Below, in pieces: positions 44,324 through 52,545 of a stretch of DNA of 64,000 nucleotides (its first letter is position 1; every line of letters begins with the position of its first letter). Source of the stretch: CAVQEK01 sp964596645 (lineage in GTDB: Bacteria > Bacteroidota > Bacteroidia > Cytophagales > Cyclobacteriaceae); NCBI GenBank assembly GCA_964596645.1, contig CAZQVB010000001.1:172491-236490 (forward strand), given 5' to 3'. Below the pieces are notes generated by a model. It made no database searches. It was not told the DNA's origin and worked only from the letters and a program-made list of their open reading frames with translations. A program made the translations under genes and the position numbers.

Positions 44324-45112
44324 CTAGATGGAGGGGGTGTTGCCACCATCTACCGGTATGCTGGTGCCGTTGATGTAAGCCGCTGCAGGGCTGGCCAAAA
44401 AGGCGGCGAGCGCCGCTACCTCATGCGGCTCGGCAAAGCGCCGGGCAGGTATATCTTCTTTCATCATTTCGGCCAGTTCATCCTGATCCATTTCCAGGTT
44501 TTTCGCCCGGTTTTCAATGAGCCCTTCCAACCGACCCGTCTTGGTGAGGCCCGGCAATATGTTGTTGACGGTGATGCCGTGCGGCGCAAGCTCCCGCGAT
44601 AAAGTTTTTGCCCAACTGGCTACTGCCCCACGCACCGTATTGGACACGCCCAGGCCTGGTATGGGTGTCTTTACCGATGTGGAGATCACATTGATGATGC
44701 GACCATAACCATTTTGCTTCATCACGGGCACTACGGCCTGCACAATCATCTGGTTGGCTACCAGGTGTTGCTCGAATGCGCGAACGAAATCTTCCGGCCG
44801 GGCCTCAATGGCGTCACCCGGCGGCGGCCCACCGGTATTGTTTACCAATATGTGCAGGTTGGTCTTTTTGGCACCGTACTTCTGCACCACTTCCCGCACA
44901 CGGTCTGTTTTTGTGAAATCGGCTACCAGATAGTCGTGAAACTGCCCCTGGGAGGTGTCCAGCGCTCCAATGGTCTGCGCCAGTTTCAGTTCGTTGCGCG
45001 CAAACAGGGTAACATCGGCACCCAATAGCGCGAGTTCTATGGCGATGGCTTTACCTATACCCTGTGTGCTGCCACACACCAGTGCTTGCTTACCTTTCAG
45101 GCTCAAGTCCAT
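44324..45112 (-). CDS. SDR oxidoreductase lacking the YxxxK pair
   Basis: A 262-residue short-chain dehydrogenase-like protein. It has the cofactor motif VCGSTQGIGKAIAIELA and ILVNNTGGPPP (NNAG-type). At the position of the catalytic Tyr-x-x-x-Lys the sequence reads GVSNTVRGAVASWAKTL, so neither residue is present. This replacement is characteristic of a non-classical subfamily whose activity is uncertain. The start (ATG 45110-45112) overlaps the stop of the sugar dehydrogenase gene by one base (TAATG), which couples their translation. Confidence 0.88.
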   Translation of the reverse strand: MDLSLKGKQALVCGSTQGIGKAIAIELALLGADVTLFARNELKLAQTIGALDTSQGQFHDYLVADFTKTDRVREVVQKYGAKKTNLHILVNNTGGPPPGDAIEARPEDFVRAFEQHLVANQMIVQAVVPVMKQNGYGRIINVISTSVKTPIPGLGVSNTVRGAVASWAKTLSRELAPHGITVNNILPGLTKTGRLEGLIENRAKNLEMDQDELAEMMKEDIPARRFAEPHEVAALAAFLASPAAAYINGTSIPVDGGNTPSI

Positions 45113-46416
45113 TATTCCACATTTTTGTTGTACACGATCCTCCATATTTTGCCTTTCACCGAGTCGGTGATGTACAATGAGCCATCAGGCCCCTGGGCCA
45201 GGCCCATTGGCCGGTGCGCTGCCTCTGCTGGCGTCATTATTTCGTCCATACCGGCAAACCCGGTGATGAAGGCCTCCCATGGCCCTGAGGGAACACCATT
45301 TTCGAACGGCACGAACACCACCATATACCCGGCCTGTACAAATGGCGCACGGTTCCAGCTGCCATGCAGTGCTACAAAAGCACCATTTTTATATTCAGCA
45401 GGAAACATGTCGCCGGTGTAAAAGAGCAGGTCGTTGGGTGCGGAGTGCGCCGGAAACGACAACAGCGGTGCCTGCAGATCAGTACATCGGCCTGTTGTTT
45501 CCCCATCGCCACCATACTCCGGGCTGAGCATGAATTGGCCTTTTTCCGGATCAAAATAGCAGTAAGGCCAGCCATAGTCTTGGTTTTCTTCCACGCGAAT
45601 GAATTGCTCGGCGGGCAGTTCGGCATTTTGTTGTTGATCAAACTTCTCCGGCCAAAAGCCTCCCAATTGATCGCGACCATGCACTACGGCATACAGGGCC
45701 GACTCCCGGCTGTTCCAATGCAGGGCAAGGGCATTGCGCACACCTTGGGCATAACGGGCATCCGGCGAATACTTCTGGTTGGCCCGGGAGGCATCGAAGC
45801 GCCATATGCCGGCATGATTTTCCAACGCAGGGCAGGGATCAACACCGGGGGAAGCGGGGGCAAACGCCCCCTCTTCGCAGGCGTTAGTGGGCGCACCAAT
45901 GGTCACGTACATGTGGCCACGTTGATCAAAAGCCATAGGCTTGGAGGCATGCGGCTTTTGTACCGGAAAACCCGATACGATCAGTTCGGGTGCACCACCC
46001 GGCACCAATTCATCGCCCGAAAATGCATATCGGTATATGGCCGTGTCGGACGAGGCATATAAGTGCTCATTGTGAAACTCAATGCCCGTACCGCCATAGT
46101 CGCCAAAGCCTTCCACCCTGTCGGCACGTCCGTCGCCGTCGGTATCGCGCAGGGCCGTAATGCCTTTGCCATCATTGAGATTGCGCATTTTCACATACAC
46201 ATCGCCATTGGGCCGCACCGCAATATGCCGCGCACGACCTATGGAATCGGCTACGACCACCGCACTGAAATTGGGCTTTAAATGCAGCCCCCCCTGGTCG
46301 GGATCTACGGCTAAAGTAGTGATGGACTCCGTGCTCTCGCTTTTGAACGTACTGCAAGAAAATTGGCCAGTGGCGACTACAAAGGCCGCGATTAATAAAT
46401 AATTACAACGAAACAT
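45112..46416 (-). CDS. PQQ-dependent sugar dehydrogenase-type beta-propeller, lipoprotein
   Basis: A 434-residue member of the soluble glucose/sorbosone dehydrogenase fold. The N-terminus (MFRCNYLLIAAFVVATGQFS) precedes a Cys and looks lipoprotein-like. The propeller contains HIAVRPNGDVYVKM, LRDTDGDGRADRVEGFG, GHMYVTIGAPTN, YAQGVRNALALHW and a late ALHGSWNRAPFVQAGYMVVF, the conserved blade carrying PQQ contacts. It oxidises sugars or similar alcohols in the periplasm. It is transcribed into the SDR gene with a one-base overlap. Confidence 0.88.
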   Translation of the reverse strand: MFRCNYLLIAAFVVATGQFSCSTFKSESTESITTLAVDPDQGGLHLKPNFSAVVVADSIGRARHIAVRPNGDVYVKMRNLNDGKGITALRDTDGDGRADRVEGFGDYGGTGIEFHNEHLYASSDTAIYRYAFSGDELVPGGAPELIVSGFPVQKPHASKPMAFDQRGHMYVTIGAPTNACEEGAFAPASPGVDPCPALENHAGIWRFDASRANQKYSPDARYAQGVRNALALHWNSRESALYAVVHGRDQLGGFWPEKFDQQQNAELPAEQFIRVEENQDYGWPYCYFDPEKGQFMLSPEYGGDGETTGRCTDLQAPLLSFPAHSAPNDLLFYTGDMFPAEYKNGAFVALHGSWNRAPFVQAGYMVVFVPFENGVPSGPWEAFITGFAGMDEIMTPAEAAHRPMGLAQGPDGSLYITDSVKGKIWRIVYNKNVE

Positions 46417-46760
46417 AAGAATTGCTTAGGTAGGGCGGAAAGTTAAAAAAAATCTTTATTAGCCTGCATAGGCCTGTTTTTCCACCAGTCAGCCTATAAG
46501 GTTTAATTTTGAGGCAAGTATGAAACGTTTTGCATGTTTTGATGATTTGATCGCTCAGAAAACAGGGCGGATTTGTGAATGATTTCAGCTTTATTGAAAT
46601 ATATGCTTAAATTTAGAGCCATGTCTTAAACATTTGCATTAAAAAATGTCTCTTGCAGTTGTTTTGACGTCCATCACATCAAACACTGCAGGGTATTTAT
46701 ACTTTTATTCAAGATTTTTACATTCGCGTCGAATTGTACAGGTGATTAACACGAATCTTT
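46417..46760. other. Divergent intergenic region
   Basis: About 340 AT-rich bases between the minus-strand sugar dehydrogenase and the plus-strand TetR regulator. Apart from the inverted repeat at 46654-46690, no gene is recognised. Promoters for both genes must lie here. Confidence 0.6.
46654..46690. promoter_or_regulatory. Imperfect inverted repeat, candidate TetR operator
   Basis: The left arm TGCAGTTGTTTTGA and right arm TCAAACACTGCA are reverse complements apart from small gaps (TGCAGT pairs with ACTGCA exactly, TTTGA with TCAAA). It lies 71 bases before the TetR-family start, in the usual place for autoregulation. No other operator-like copy was noticed. Confidence 0.4.
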
Positions 46761-47444
46761 ATGCCGGTAACTGCTTACATACAAATACAGATTAATCCCC
46801 AGCTCTATCTGAAAGATCCTGAGAGTACAGAGTTGGGAAAGCGCATCATTTCCTCTTCCATCTTTCTGATGGATGAAATCGGCTATGAAGACTTCAACTT
46901 CAAAAAACTGGCAGAATCCATACTCTCCACAGAAGCTTCTATATACCGGTACTTTAAGAACAAGCATCAGCTGCTCACCTACATTGTGTCATGGTACTAT
47001 GGCTGGCTGGAGTATCAGATTGACATGCAAACGCGCAATTATACAGCGGCCATCGATAAGCTGAAATCAGCCATTCACATCATTACCGACAACATCAATT
47101 ACGACCCCACCTTCTCGCACATCGATGAGGAGATATTGCACAAAGTGGTGGTGCGGGAAAGCAGTAAGATCTACTACCTGAAAGATCAGGATCCTGCCAT
47201 ACAAAAAGGATACTTCGAGCGCTTTGAATCGGTGGTGAATGTGCTTACTGATTTTATCCGAGACATCAATCCTAACTTTCCGTACCCACAGGCGCTCAGC
47301 AATATGATATTGGTGATTTCTTATAGGGAGAAATTTTTCGTGCAAAACATACCCTCCGTCACCGATTTGGAAACCCTCACCGGCGGTACGGGCAATGAGA
47401 TTGCCAACTTCATAGATTTCGTCATTTTCAAGGTGCTACAATAG
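46761..47444 (+). CDS. TetR/AcrR family transcriptional regulator
   Basis: A 227-residue repressor-type protein. The N-terminal helix-turn-helix reads EDFNFKKLAESILSTEASIY then RYFKNKHQLLTYIVSWYYGW. The longer C-terminal helical domain, which would bind a ligand, has no recognisable specificity. It could regulate itself and the divergent sugar dehydrogenase/SDR pair through the inverted repeat upstream. Its 3' end is 2 bases from the convergent epimerase-like gene. Confidence 0.88.
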   Translation: MPVTAYIQIQINPQLYLKDPESTELGKRIISSSIFLMDEIGYEDFNFKKLAESILSTEASIYRYFKNKHQLLTYIVSWYYGWLEYQIDMQTRNYTAAIDKLKSAIHIITDNINYDPTFSHIDEEILHKVVVRESSKIYYLKDQDPAIQKGYFERFESVVNVLTDFIRDINPNFPYPQALSNMILVISYREKFFVQNIPSVTDLETLTGGTGNEIANFIDFVIFKVLQ

Positions 47445-47446
47445 CT

Positions 47447-48265
47447 TTATTCCTCTTCAAAAAACCTCATCGGGTCGGGGTGCTGGAAGCGAAAGCCGGT
47501 AGTGGTCAATAGCTTTTCGCTTGATATTTCACGGATATATTCATCGGGCTGCGCATCAGCAAATATCGGTTTGGCCTCACCTAAGCGTTCTGACATGGCC
47601 GTGTAAAACCGGTCTTTAGTGGGATGTTCAGGCGCTGCTACATTGAAGATGCCACAATGCCTGCTGTGCAGTAAATAATGAATAACAGCCACGGCATCGT
47701 GCAGGTGCACAAAATTGACAGCCTTGTGGCCCCCCGCTATGTCGGTCTTCCCGGCGAAAAACCTGCCCGGATGCCGGCCAGGGCCGGCCAGGCCTCCAAA
47801 CCGTAAAATGACAGATTCAATATCCTGCGCCTGTATTTGCTGCTCTGCTTGCACCAGTGCTCTACCGGAGTTGCGCGTCGGACTCAGTGCCGTAGATTCA
47901 TTGATGACGGTATGGGCATCGCCAAAGACGGAAGTGGAGCTTACAAAAATGATTTTTTGTACTGTACCCGGGTGTAATGCCGCGGTGATCTGCCGGATCG
48001 CTTCCGGATACTCATCGGCCACACTGGCATTCTTTCGCCCCGGCGGTATGTTGATGACGACGTATGGAGAACGAAAAATTTCCTCCGGCAGCTGCTGTGC
48101 CGAAGGCAGCCTCATTATGTGGCTCTCGATCCCTATTTGCCGAAGCGGCTCAATTTTATCCTCAGATGTGGTCGTACCCAGCACGCGCCAGCCTTCGTGT
48201 ACGAGTTGCTCTGCGAGTGGCAGGCCCAGCCATCCACAGCCCGCTATGGTAATGGTTTTTTGCAT
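47447..48265 (-). CDS. YeeZ-like NAD-dependent epimerase/dehydratase
   Basis: A 272-residue extended-SDR-like protein. It starts TITIAGCGWLGLPLAEQLVH, a GxGxxG dinucleotide site, then has VINIPPGRKNASVADEYPEA, VSSTSVFGDAHTVINES and VHLHDAVAVIHYLL, typical of the YeeZ/SDR-a7 type. No classical YxxxK is seen. The function of the group is not established. It is convergent with the TetR gene, and the DUF2807 gene lies 52 bases away upstream on the same strand. Confidence 0.82.
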   Translation of the reverse strand: MQKTITIAGCGWLGLPLAEQLVHEGWRVLGTTTSEDKIEPLRQIGIESHIMRLPSAQQLPEEIFRSPYVVINIPPGRKNASVADEYPEAIRQITAALHPGTVQKIIFVSSTSVFGDAHTVINESTALSPTRNSGRALVQAEQQIQAQDIESVILRFGGLAGPGRHPGRFFAGKTDIAGGHKAVNFVHLHDAVAVIHYLLHSRHCGIFNVAAPEHPTKDRFYTAMSERLGEAKPIFADAQPDEYIREISSEKLLTTTGFRFQHPDPMRFFEEE

Positions 48266-48317
48266 AGATCAAAACTCTTCATTATATCCGGCTTAGGCAA
48301 GCGGGTGGCGGCCCTGC

Positions 48318-49004
48318 TTATCGACGGTTAATGCTGCCAATGCCTTCAGCGTTCATCTCCACTACGGCCGGATCGCCCCAATAGTCGACAGAGCCCACAC
48401 CGCTGGCCCGGCCGATCAGCTTTTTGGCAGCATGTATTTTTACACTGCCTACACCTTCCGACTGCACCATGGTGTAGTCGCTGATGAGTGCACTGGCGTC
48501 ATATTTTCCCACACCTTCAAAAGATACTTTGTGATAGGTAGTACTGCCGGTAATTGTATAATTGCCTACACCTTCAATATCGGATATCAGCTTGTCTGCA
48601 TGTACGTTGAGCGCTGCGCTGCCTGTTCCTTCAAACTCGAGCTTTAGGTTTTTGGCATTGATAAACCCTTCACAAGAAAGGTCGCCGGTGCCTTCCATAC
48701 TCAGATGGCTCATTGCTACAAAATGGACAACAACCTTCACCTTATCGCGATTGCGCCAGGGCCTGTCTACATCTAAAGCCAGCACGCCGTCTTCTACAGT
48801 AATGTCCACATGTTCCAATAGCCTCTCATCGCCTTCTACTACTACGCTGTGCGACTGGCCCGGCACCAGGCGTACATCCATCGGGCCATCAATTTCTATA
48901 CTATGAAAAGGCTCCAGTTCGTATGTTTTTACAAAAGGGTCGTTGGCTACAGCTTGTGCACACAGGCCTATCGCCAGCGTGATGGTGCATATCAGGTTTT
49001 TCAT
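48318..49004 (-). CDS. DUF2807 (head-GIN domain) exported protein, second copy
   Basis: A 228-residue protein with signal peptide MKNLICTITLAIGLCAQAVA. The DUF2807 domain shows repeats such as LSMEGTGDLSCEGF, LEFEGTGSAALNV, SDIEGVGNYTITG, VSFEGVGKYDAS and VQSEGVGSVKIHA. Unlike the copy at 31502 it has no lipobox, so it is likely periplasmic. The function is unknown. Confidence 0.85.
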   Translation of the reverse strand: MKNLICTITLAIGLCAQAVANDPFVKTYELEPFHSIEIDGPMDVRLVPGQSHSVVVEGDERLLEHVDITVEDGVLALDVDRPWRNRDKVKVVVHFVAMSHLSMEGTGDLSCEGFINAKNLKLEFEGTGSAALNVHADKLISDIEGVGNYTITGSTTYHKVSFEGVGKYDASALISDYTMVQSEGVGSVKIHAAKKLIGRASGVGSVDYWGDPAVVEMNAEGIGSINRR

Positions 49005-49128
49005 AGGTTCGTTTGTGGTTAAGGAATAATACCGCAGATGACACCAAGATGGTTCAGGCGCCGCTATAGTTGCACGGCTTTCGCCGTAATCGGTTAAATA
49101 TTTTATTTTTGCACAAAAAGGAATTTTT

Positions 49129-50460
49129 ATGTTCGATAATCTCAGTGTAAAGCTCGATCAGGCTTTCAAAACAGTAAAGGGGCAAGGCCGGATCACGGAA
49201 GTGAATGTGGCCAAAACCGTGAAAGAAATACGCAGGGCACTGATCGATGCTGACGTCAACTTTAAAGTAGCCAAGGAGATAACCGATGAGATAAAAGAGG
49301 AAGCGCTGGGGCGCGATGTACTCATCTCCGTATCGCCTGGTCAGTTGCTGGTGAAGATCACTCAGGAGAAACTTGCCGAATTGATGGGTGGCCAGCGTGC
49401 CGACTTCGCCGTGAAAGGCGACCCAGCCGTCATTCTCATTGCCGGACTACAGGGTTCTGGTAAAACAACATTTAGCGGTAAGTTGGCCAGTTTTCTCAAA
49501 AAGCAGGGACGCCAGGTGCTGCTGGCCGCTTGCGACATTTACAGACCCGCCGCCATCGACCAGCTCAAGGTGCTGGGCTCCCAGATTGGTGTAGATGTAT
49601 ACGCCGAGCCTGAAAACAAAAATGCTGTAGAGATTGCTCAAAATGCCATAAAGCAGGCCAAGGCACAGGGCAAAAAAATACTGATCGTGGATACCGCCGG
49701 CCGGCAGGCTGTCGACGAAGCGATGATGGAGGAAATTGCCCAGTTAAAAAACACGCTGAAGCCGTCAGAAACACTCTTTGTGGTGGACTCCATGACGGGC
49801 CAGGATGCGGTGAATACCGCCAAAACCTTCAACGAGCGGCTTAACTTCGACGGGGTAGTGCTCACCAAACTCGATGGCGACACACGCGGCGGTGCCGCGC
49901 TGTCCATACGCAAGGTGGTGGAGAAGCCCATCAAATTTATAAGCACGGGCGAAAAAATGGAGGCGATAGATGTCTTCCACCCCGACCGTATGGCCCAGCG
50001 CATACTGGGCATGGGCGATGTGGTGTCGCTGGTAGAAAAAGCACAACAGAATTTTGATGAAGACGAGGCGCGCAGGCTGAACAAAAAGATGCGCAAAAAT
50101 CAATTCGACTTCGATGACTTTCTGTCGCAACTGGAGCAGATAAGGAAGATGGGCAACATCAAAGACCTGTTGGGCATGCTGCCGGGTATGGGCAAGGCAT
50201 TGAAAGGTATGGATATAGACGACGACTCCTTTAAGCCCATAGAAGCGATCATTCGCTCTATGACAAAAGACGAGCGTGCCAACCCCGACCTGATCAATGG
50301 CAGCCGGCGCAAGCGCATTGCCGATGGCAGCGGCACCTCCGTACAGCAGGTAAACTCCCTGATGAAGCAATTTGCCGACATGCGCAAACTGATGAAAACG
50401 ATGAATAAAATGGGCGGCGGCAAGCGGGCCCTGGCCAGCCTGAATCCTTTTGGGCAATAA
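49129..50460 (+). CDS. ffh: Signal recognition particle protein Ffh
   Basis: The 443-residue SRP GTPase that targets membrane proteins to FtsY and the translocon. The N domain starts MFDNLSVKLDQAFKTVKGQG. The G domain has GLQGSGKTTFSGKLA, DIYRPAAIDQL, DTAGRQAVDEAMM and TKLDGDTRGGAALS. The methionine-rich M domain (MLPGMGKALKGMDIDDDSFK, MKQFADMRKLMKTMNKMGGG) binds 4.5S RNA and signal peptides. It is followed 16 bases later by mgsA. Confidence 0.96.
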   Translation: MFDNLSVKLDQAFKTVKGQGRITEVNVAKTVKEIRRALIDADVNFKVAKEITDEIKEEALGRDVLISVSPGQLLVKITQEKLAELMGGQRADFAVKGDPAVILIAGLQGSGKTTFSGKLASFLKKQGRQVLLAACDIYRPAAIDQLKVLGSQIGVDVYAEPENKNAVEIAQNAIKQAKAQGKKILIVDTAGRQAVDEAMMEEIAQLKNTLKPSETLFVVDSMTGQDAVNTAKTFNERLNFDGVVLTKLDGDTRGGAALSIRKVVEKPIKFISTGEKMEAIDVFHPDRMAQRILGMGDVVSLVEKAQQNFDEDEARRLNKKMRKNQFDFDDFLSQLEQIRKMGNIKDLLGMLPGMGKALKGMDIDDDSFKPIEAIIRSMTKDERANPDLINGSRRKRIADGSGTSVQQVNSLMKQFADMRKLMKTMNKMGGGKRALASLNPFGQ

Positions 50461-50476
50461 CATAAATCTATAAGAG

Positions 50477-50935
50477 ATGGAATCAGCGCAATTGACATTG
50501 AGCAAAGAGAAAAGGATTGCGCTGGTGGCGCACGACAATATGAAGGACGATCTGTTGGAGTGGGCTGAGGAGCACGCCCATACCTTGGCCAATCATAAAA
50601 TATACGCCACAGGTACCACAGGTAAGCTTTTGGCCGAAGAGCTCAATCTGCCCATACACAAGTTTCTGAGCGGCCCGCTCGGCGGCGACCAACAGATCGG
50701 CGCTGCCATTGCTACCGGCGACATCAACTTTCTCATTTTCTTTTGGGATCCGCTGGAGCCGCAGCCACACGATCCGGATGTAAAAGCACTGCTGCGCATA
50801 GCCGCCGTATGGAATATACCGGTAGCCTGCAACCGCGCCACCGCCGATTTCCTCTTTCACTCCAGCCTGTTGGGCAGCGAGTATGCCCGCAACATGACCA
50901 ACTACGACGCCTACCTGAACCGCAAGATAAAATAG
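50477..50935 (+). CDS. mgsA: Methylglyoxal synthase
   Basis: It converts dihydroxyacetone phosphate to methylglyoxal, a bypass of lower glycolysis. It has RIALVAHDNMKDDLLEW, ATGTTGKLLAE, GPLGGDQQIGAAIA (with the catalytic Asp), FFWDPLEPQPHDPDVKALLR and VACNRATADF, all conserved. 152 residues is the normal length. The gene is 16 bases after ffh, so co-transcription is likely. Confidence 0.96.
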   Translation: MESAQLTLSKEKRIALVAHDNMKDDLLEWAEEHAHTLANHKIYATGTTGKLLAEELNLPIHKFLSGPLGGDQQIGAAIATGDINFLIFFWDPLEPQPHDPDVKALLRIAAVWNIPVACNRATADFLFHSSLLGSEYARNMTNYDAYLNRKIK

Positions 50936-50981
50936 CCGGCTGATGGCTGTGGCTGGTGGCACAAAGTTGAAAAAGTTAGGT

Positions 50982-51017
50982 GAAGTCTATCGACCTATCG
51001 ACCTATCGACCTAACTA
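50982..51017 (+). repeat. Short tandem repeat (CTATCGAC)n
   Basis: The block reads as three tandem copies of CTATCGAC followed by CTAACTACCTAAC. It lies in the spacer after mgsA and recalls the short tandem TAGACTCG units at the start of the window. No gene is affected. Confidence 0.5.
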
Positions 51018-51199
51018 CCTAACAATCCCACTTCTGGCCACACATAAGCTACACACCCCGTTGCTTTTCGGCCACATTTCTCCTCAAAGGCATACCCATA
51101 GTACGCAACACATTCCCCTCTCACTCTGTCGATTAGTAGGTTTTGAGGCTGGCATGCTATTATCTGAACGCTCCGGCACACAACCAAACATAGAAAAAC

Positions 51200-51781
51200 A
51201 TGGAAACGTACAAAACACAGGAAACAGGAACGGTGACGGGAGTATTCCGAACCAAAGAAGACGCCGAACAGGCATACGACTCACTCATCCGGCGCGGCTA
51301 TTCTCCGGAAGAAATCACCGTGCTGATGTCGGACAGCACCCGTGATCGGTATTTCAATGACAGTGATCACGACAAAGACAATCCTGACTATGATAAGGAA
51401 TCGCTCGGCAATAAGTCGATGGAAAAAGCCGGTGTGGGCTCTGCCATTGGCGGCACCGTCGGAGCGATAGTGGGGGCCATTGCCGCCATTGGCACTTCAG
51501 TGGCTTTGCCTGGCTTGGGCCTCATCGTAGCCGGACCAATCGTAGCGGCACTCACCGGTGCAGGTGCAGGTGGCCTCACCGGCGGACTGATCGGTGCGCT
51601 GGTAGGCTCAGGCATTCCGAAGGAAAAAGCCGAAGTATACCACAGAAGTATAGAAGAAGGTGGTATAGTGGTGGGTGTGATACCGCGCAGCCATGAAGAC
51701 CGTACGGGAATCTCAGAAGACTGGAACCGCTACCGCGGTGAAGAGATCTACAACAACAGCAATTACGAACGTTCACTTTAA
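51200..51781 (+). CDS. General stress protein with YflT-like domain and glycine zipper
   Basis: A 193-residue protein. The N-terminal part (GTVTGVFRTKEDAEQAYDSL, RGYSPEEITVLMSDST) matches the YflT heat-induced stress protein domain. The middle (GSAIGGTVGAIVGAIAAIGT, GAGAGGLTGGLIGALVGSGI) is a hydrophobic glycine-rich zipper that may insert in a membrane. The C-terminus has AEVYHRSIEEGGIVVGVIPR, a DUF1269-like strand. It is 11 bases before the next gene, which should be co-transcribed. Confidence 0.8.
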   Translation: METYKTQETGTVTGVFRTKEDAEQAYDSLIRRGYSPEEITVLMSDSTRDRYFNDSDHDKDNPDYDKESLGNKSMEKAGVGSAIGGTVGAIVGAIAAIGTSVALPGLGLIVAGPIVAALTGAGAGGLTGGLIGALVGSGIPKEKAEVYHRSIEEGGIVVGVIPRSHEDRTGISEDWNRYRGEEIYNNSNYERSL

Positions 51782-51792
51782 ACACCATTGAG

Positions 51793-52338
51793 ATGAAAAG
51801 TATAATAAGAATAAGCCTCTTTTGCCTTGCCATTGGCAGCTTTCAGTTGGCCATGGCACAAACCAATACCCAACCACGCACAGCGACCGGTGTGGACAAC
51901 AACTGGAATAATAGCGACATACGCGACCGGTCACAGCGCGATCTGAACAGCCGATACCCTGGTATAGACAATGAGGTGGTCACGTGGGATCATGAAGACT
52001 CCAGGGCCAACACTGCCTACTACCGGAGGGACGGGCGCGATTATATGTCGCGCTATGATGCCGAGGGCAATTGGATGGAAACGCTGGAAAGGCGCGACTG
52101 GAACGATAACGATATACCTGACGGAGTAAAACAAGGCTACGACAACAACAACTATAAGTCGCGCGATATCGACAGCTATTGGCAGGTGACAGAGTCCAGA
52201 GACCAAAACAACAGAGATGGTCACTTGCTCTTCATGCGCGATAAAGACGGCAAAAACACGAATGTACGCATGGATGCCAATGGTAATGTAACGTCGGAAA
52301 ATGAATACACTACTCCGGATAGATCGTGGAGAAAGTAA
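51793..52338 (+). CDS. Exported protein of unknown function
   Basis: A 181-residue protein with a signal peptide (IRISLFCLAIGSFQLAMAQ). The rest is very hydrophilic and rich in Asn, Asp, Arg and Tyr, with repeated segments such as YRRDGRDYMSRYDAEGNWME and LLFMRDKDGKNTNVRMDANG. No known domain is recognised; the repeats recall YD-like beta strands or secreted PepSY-like proteins. It follows the stress protein on the same strand and may respond to the same signals. Confidence 0.7.
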   Translation: MKSIIRISLFCLAIGSFQLAMAQTNTQPRTATGVDNNWNNSDIRDRSQRDLNSRYPGIDNEVVTWDHEDSRANTAYYRRDGRDYMSRYDAEGNWMETLERRDWNDNDIPDGVKQGYDNNNYKSRDIDSYWQVTESRDQNNRDGHLLFMRDKDGKNTNVRMDANGNVTSENEYTTPDRSWRK

Positions 52339-52460
52339 AGAGGAGGCTGGGCTGGCTTGAGCAGGAATAACTGCTGGCCTGAGAAAACTTAATATTGATC
52401 AATAAAAATACTTGTTAGGTATCTTCTATCTCAGCAACCCATTGAAACATATATATTAAG

Positions 52461-52492
52461 AAAAAGGCTGATGCTTACACATCAGCCTTTTT
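52461..52492. terminator. Bidirectional rho-independent terminator
   Basis: The stem AAAAAGGCTGATG/CATCAGCCTTTTT with a 6-base loop has A- and T-runs on both sides. It sits between the plus-strand stress pair and the minus-strand susD gene and can end both transcripts. Confidence 0.75.
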
Positions 52493-52545
52493 CTTGAAAT
52501 CATATGCTCAATCTTGCCTTTGGTAAGGCGCAATATTCATATCGC

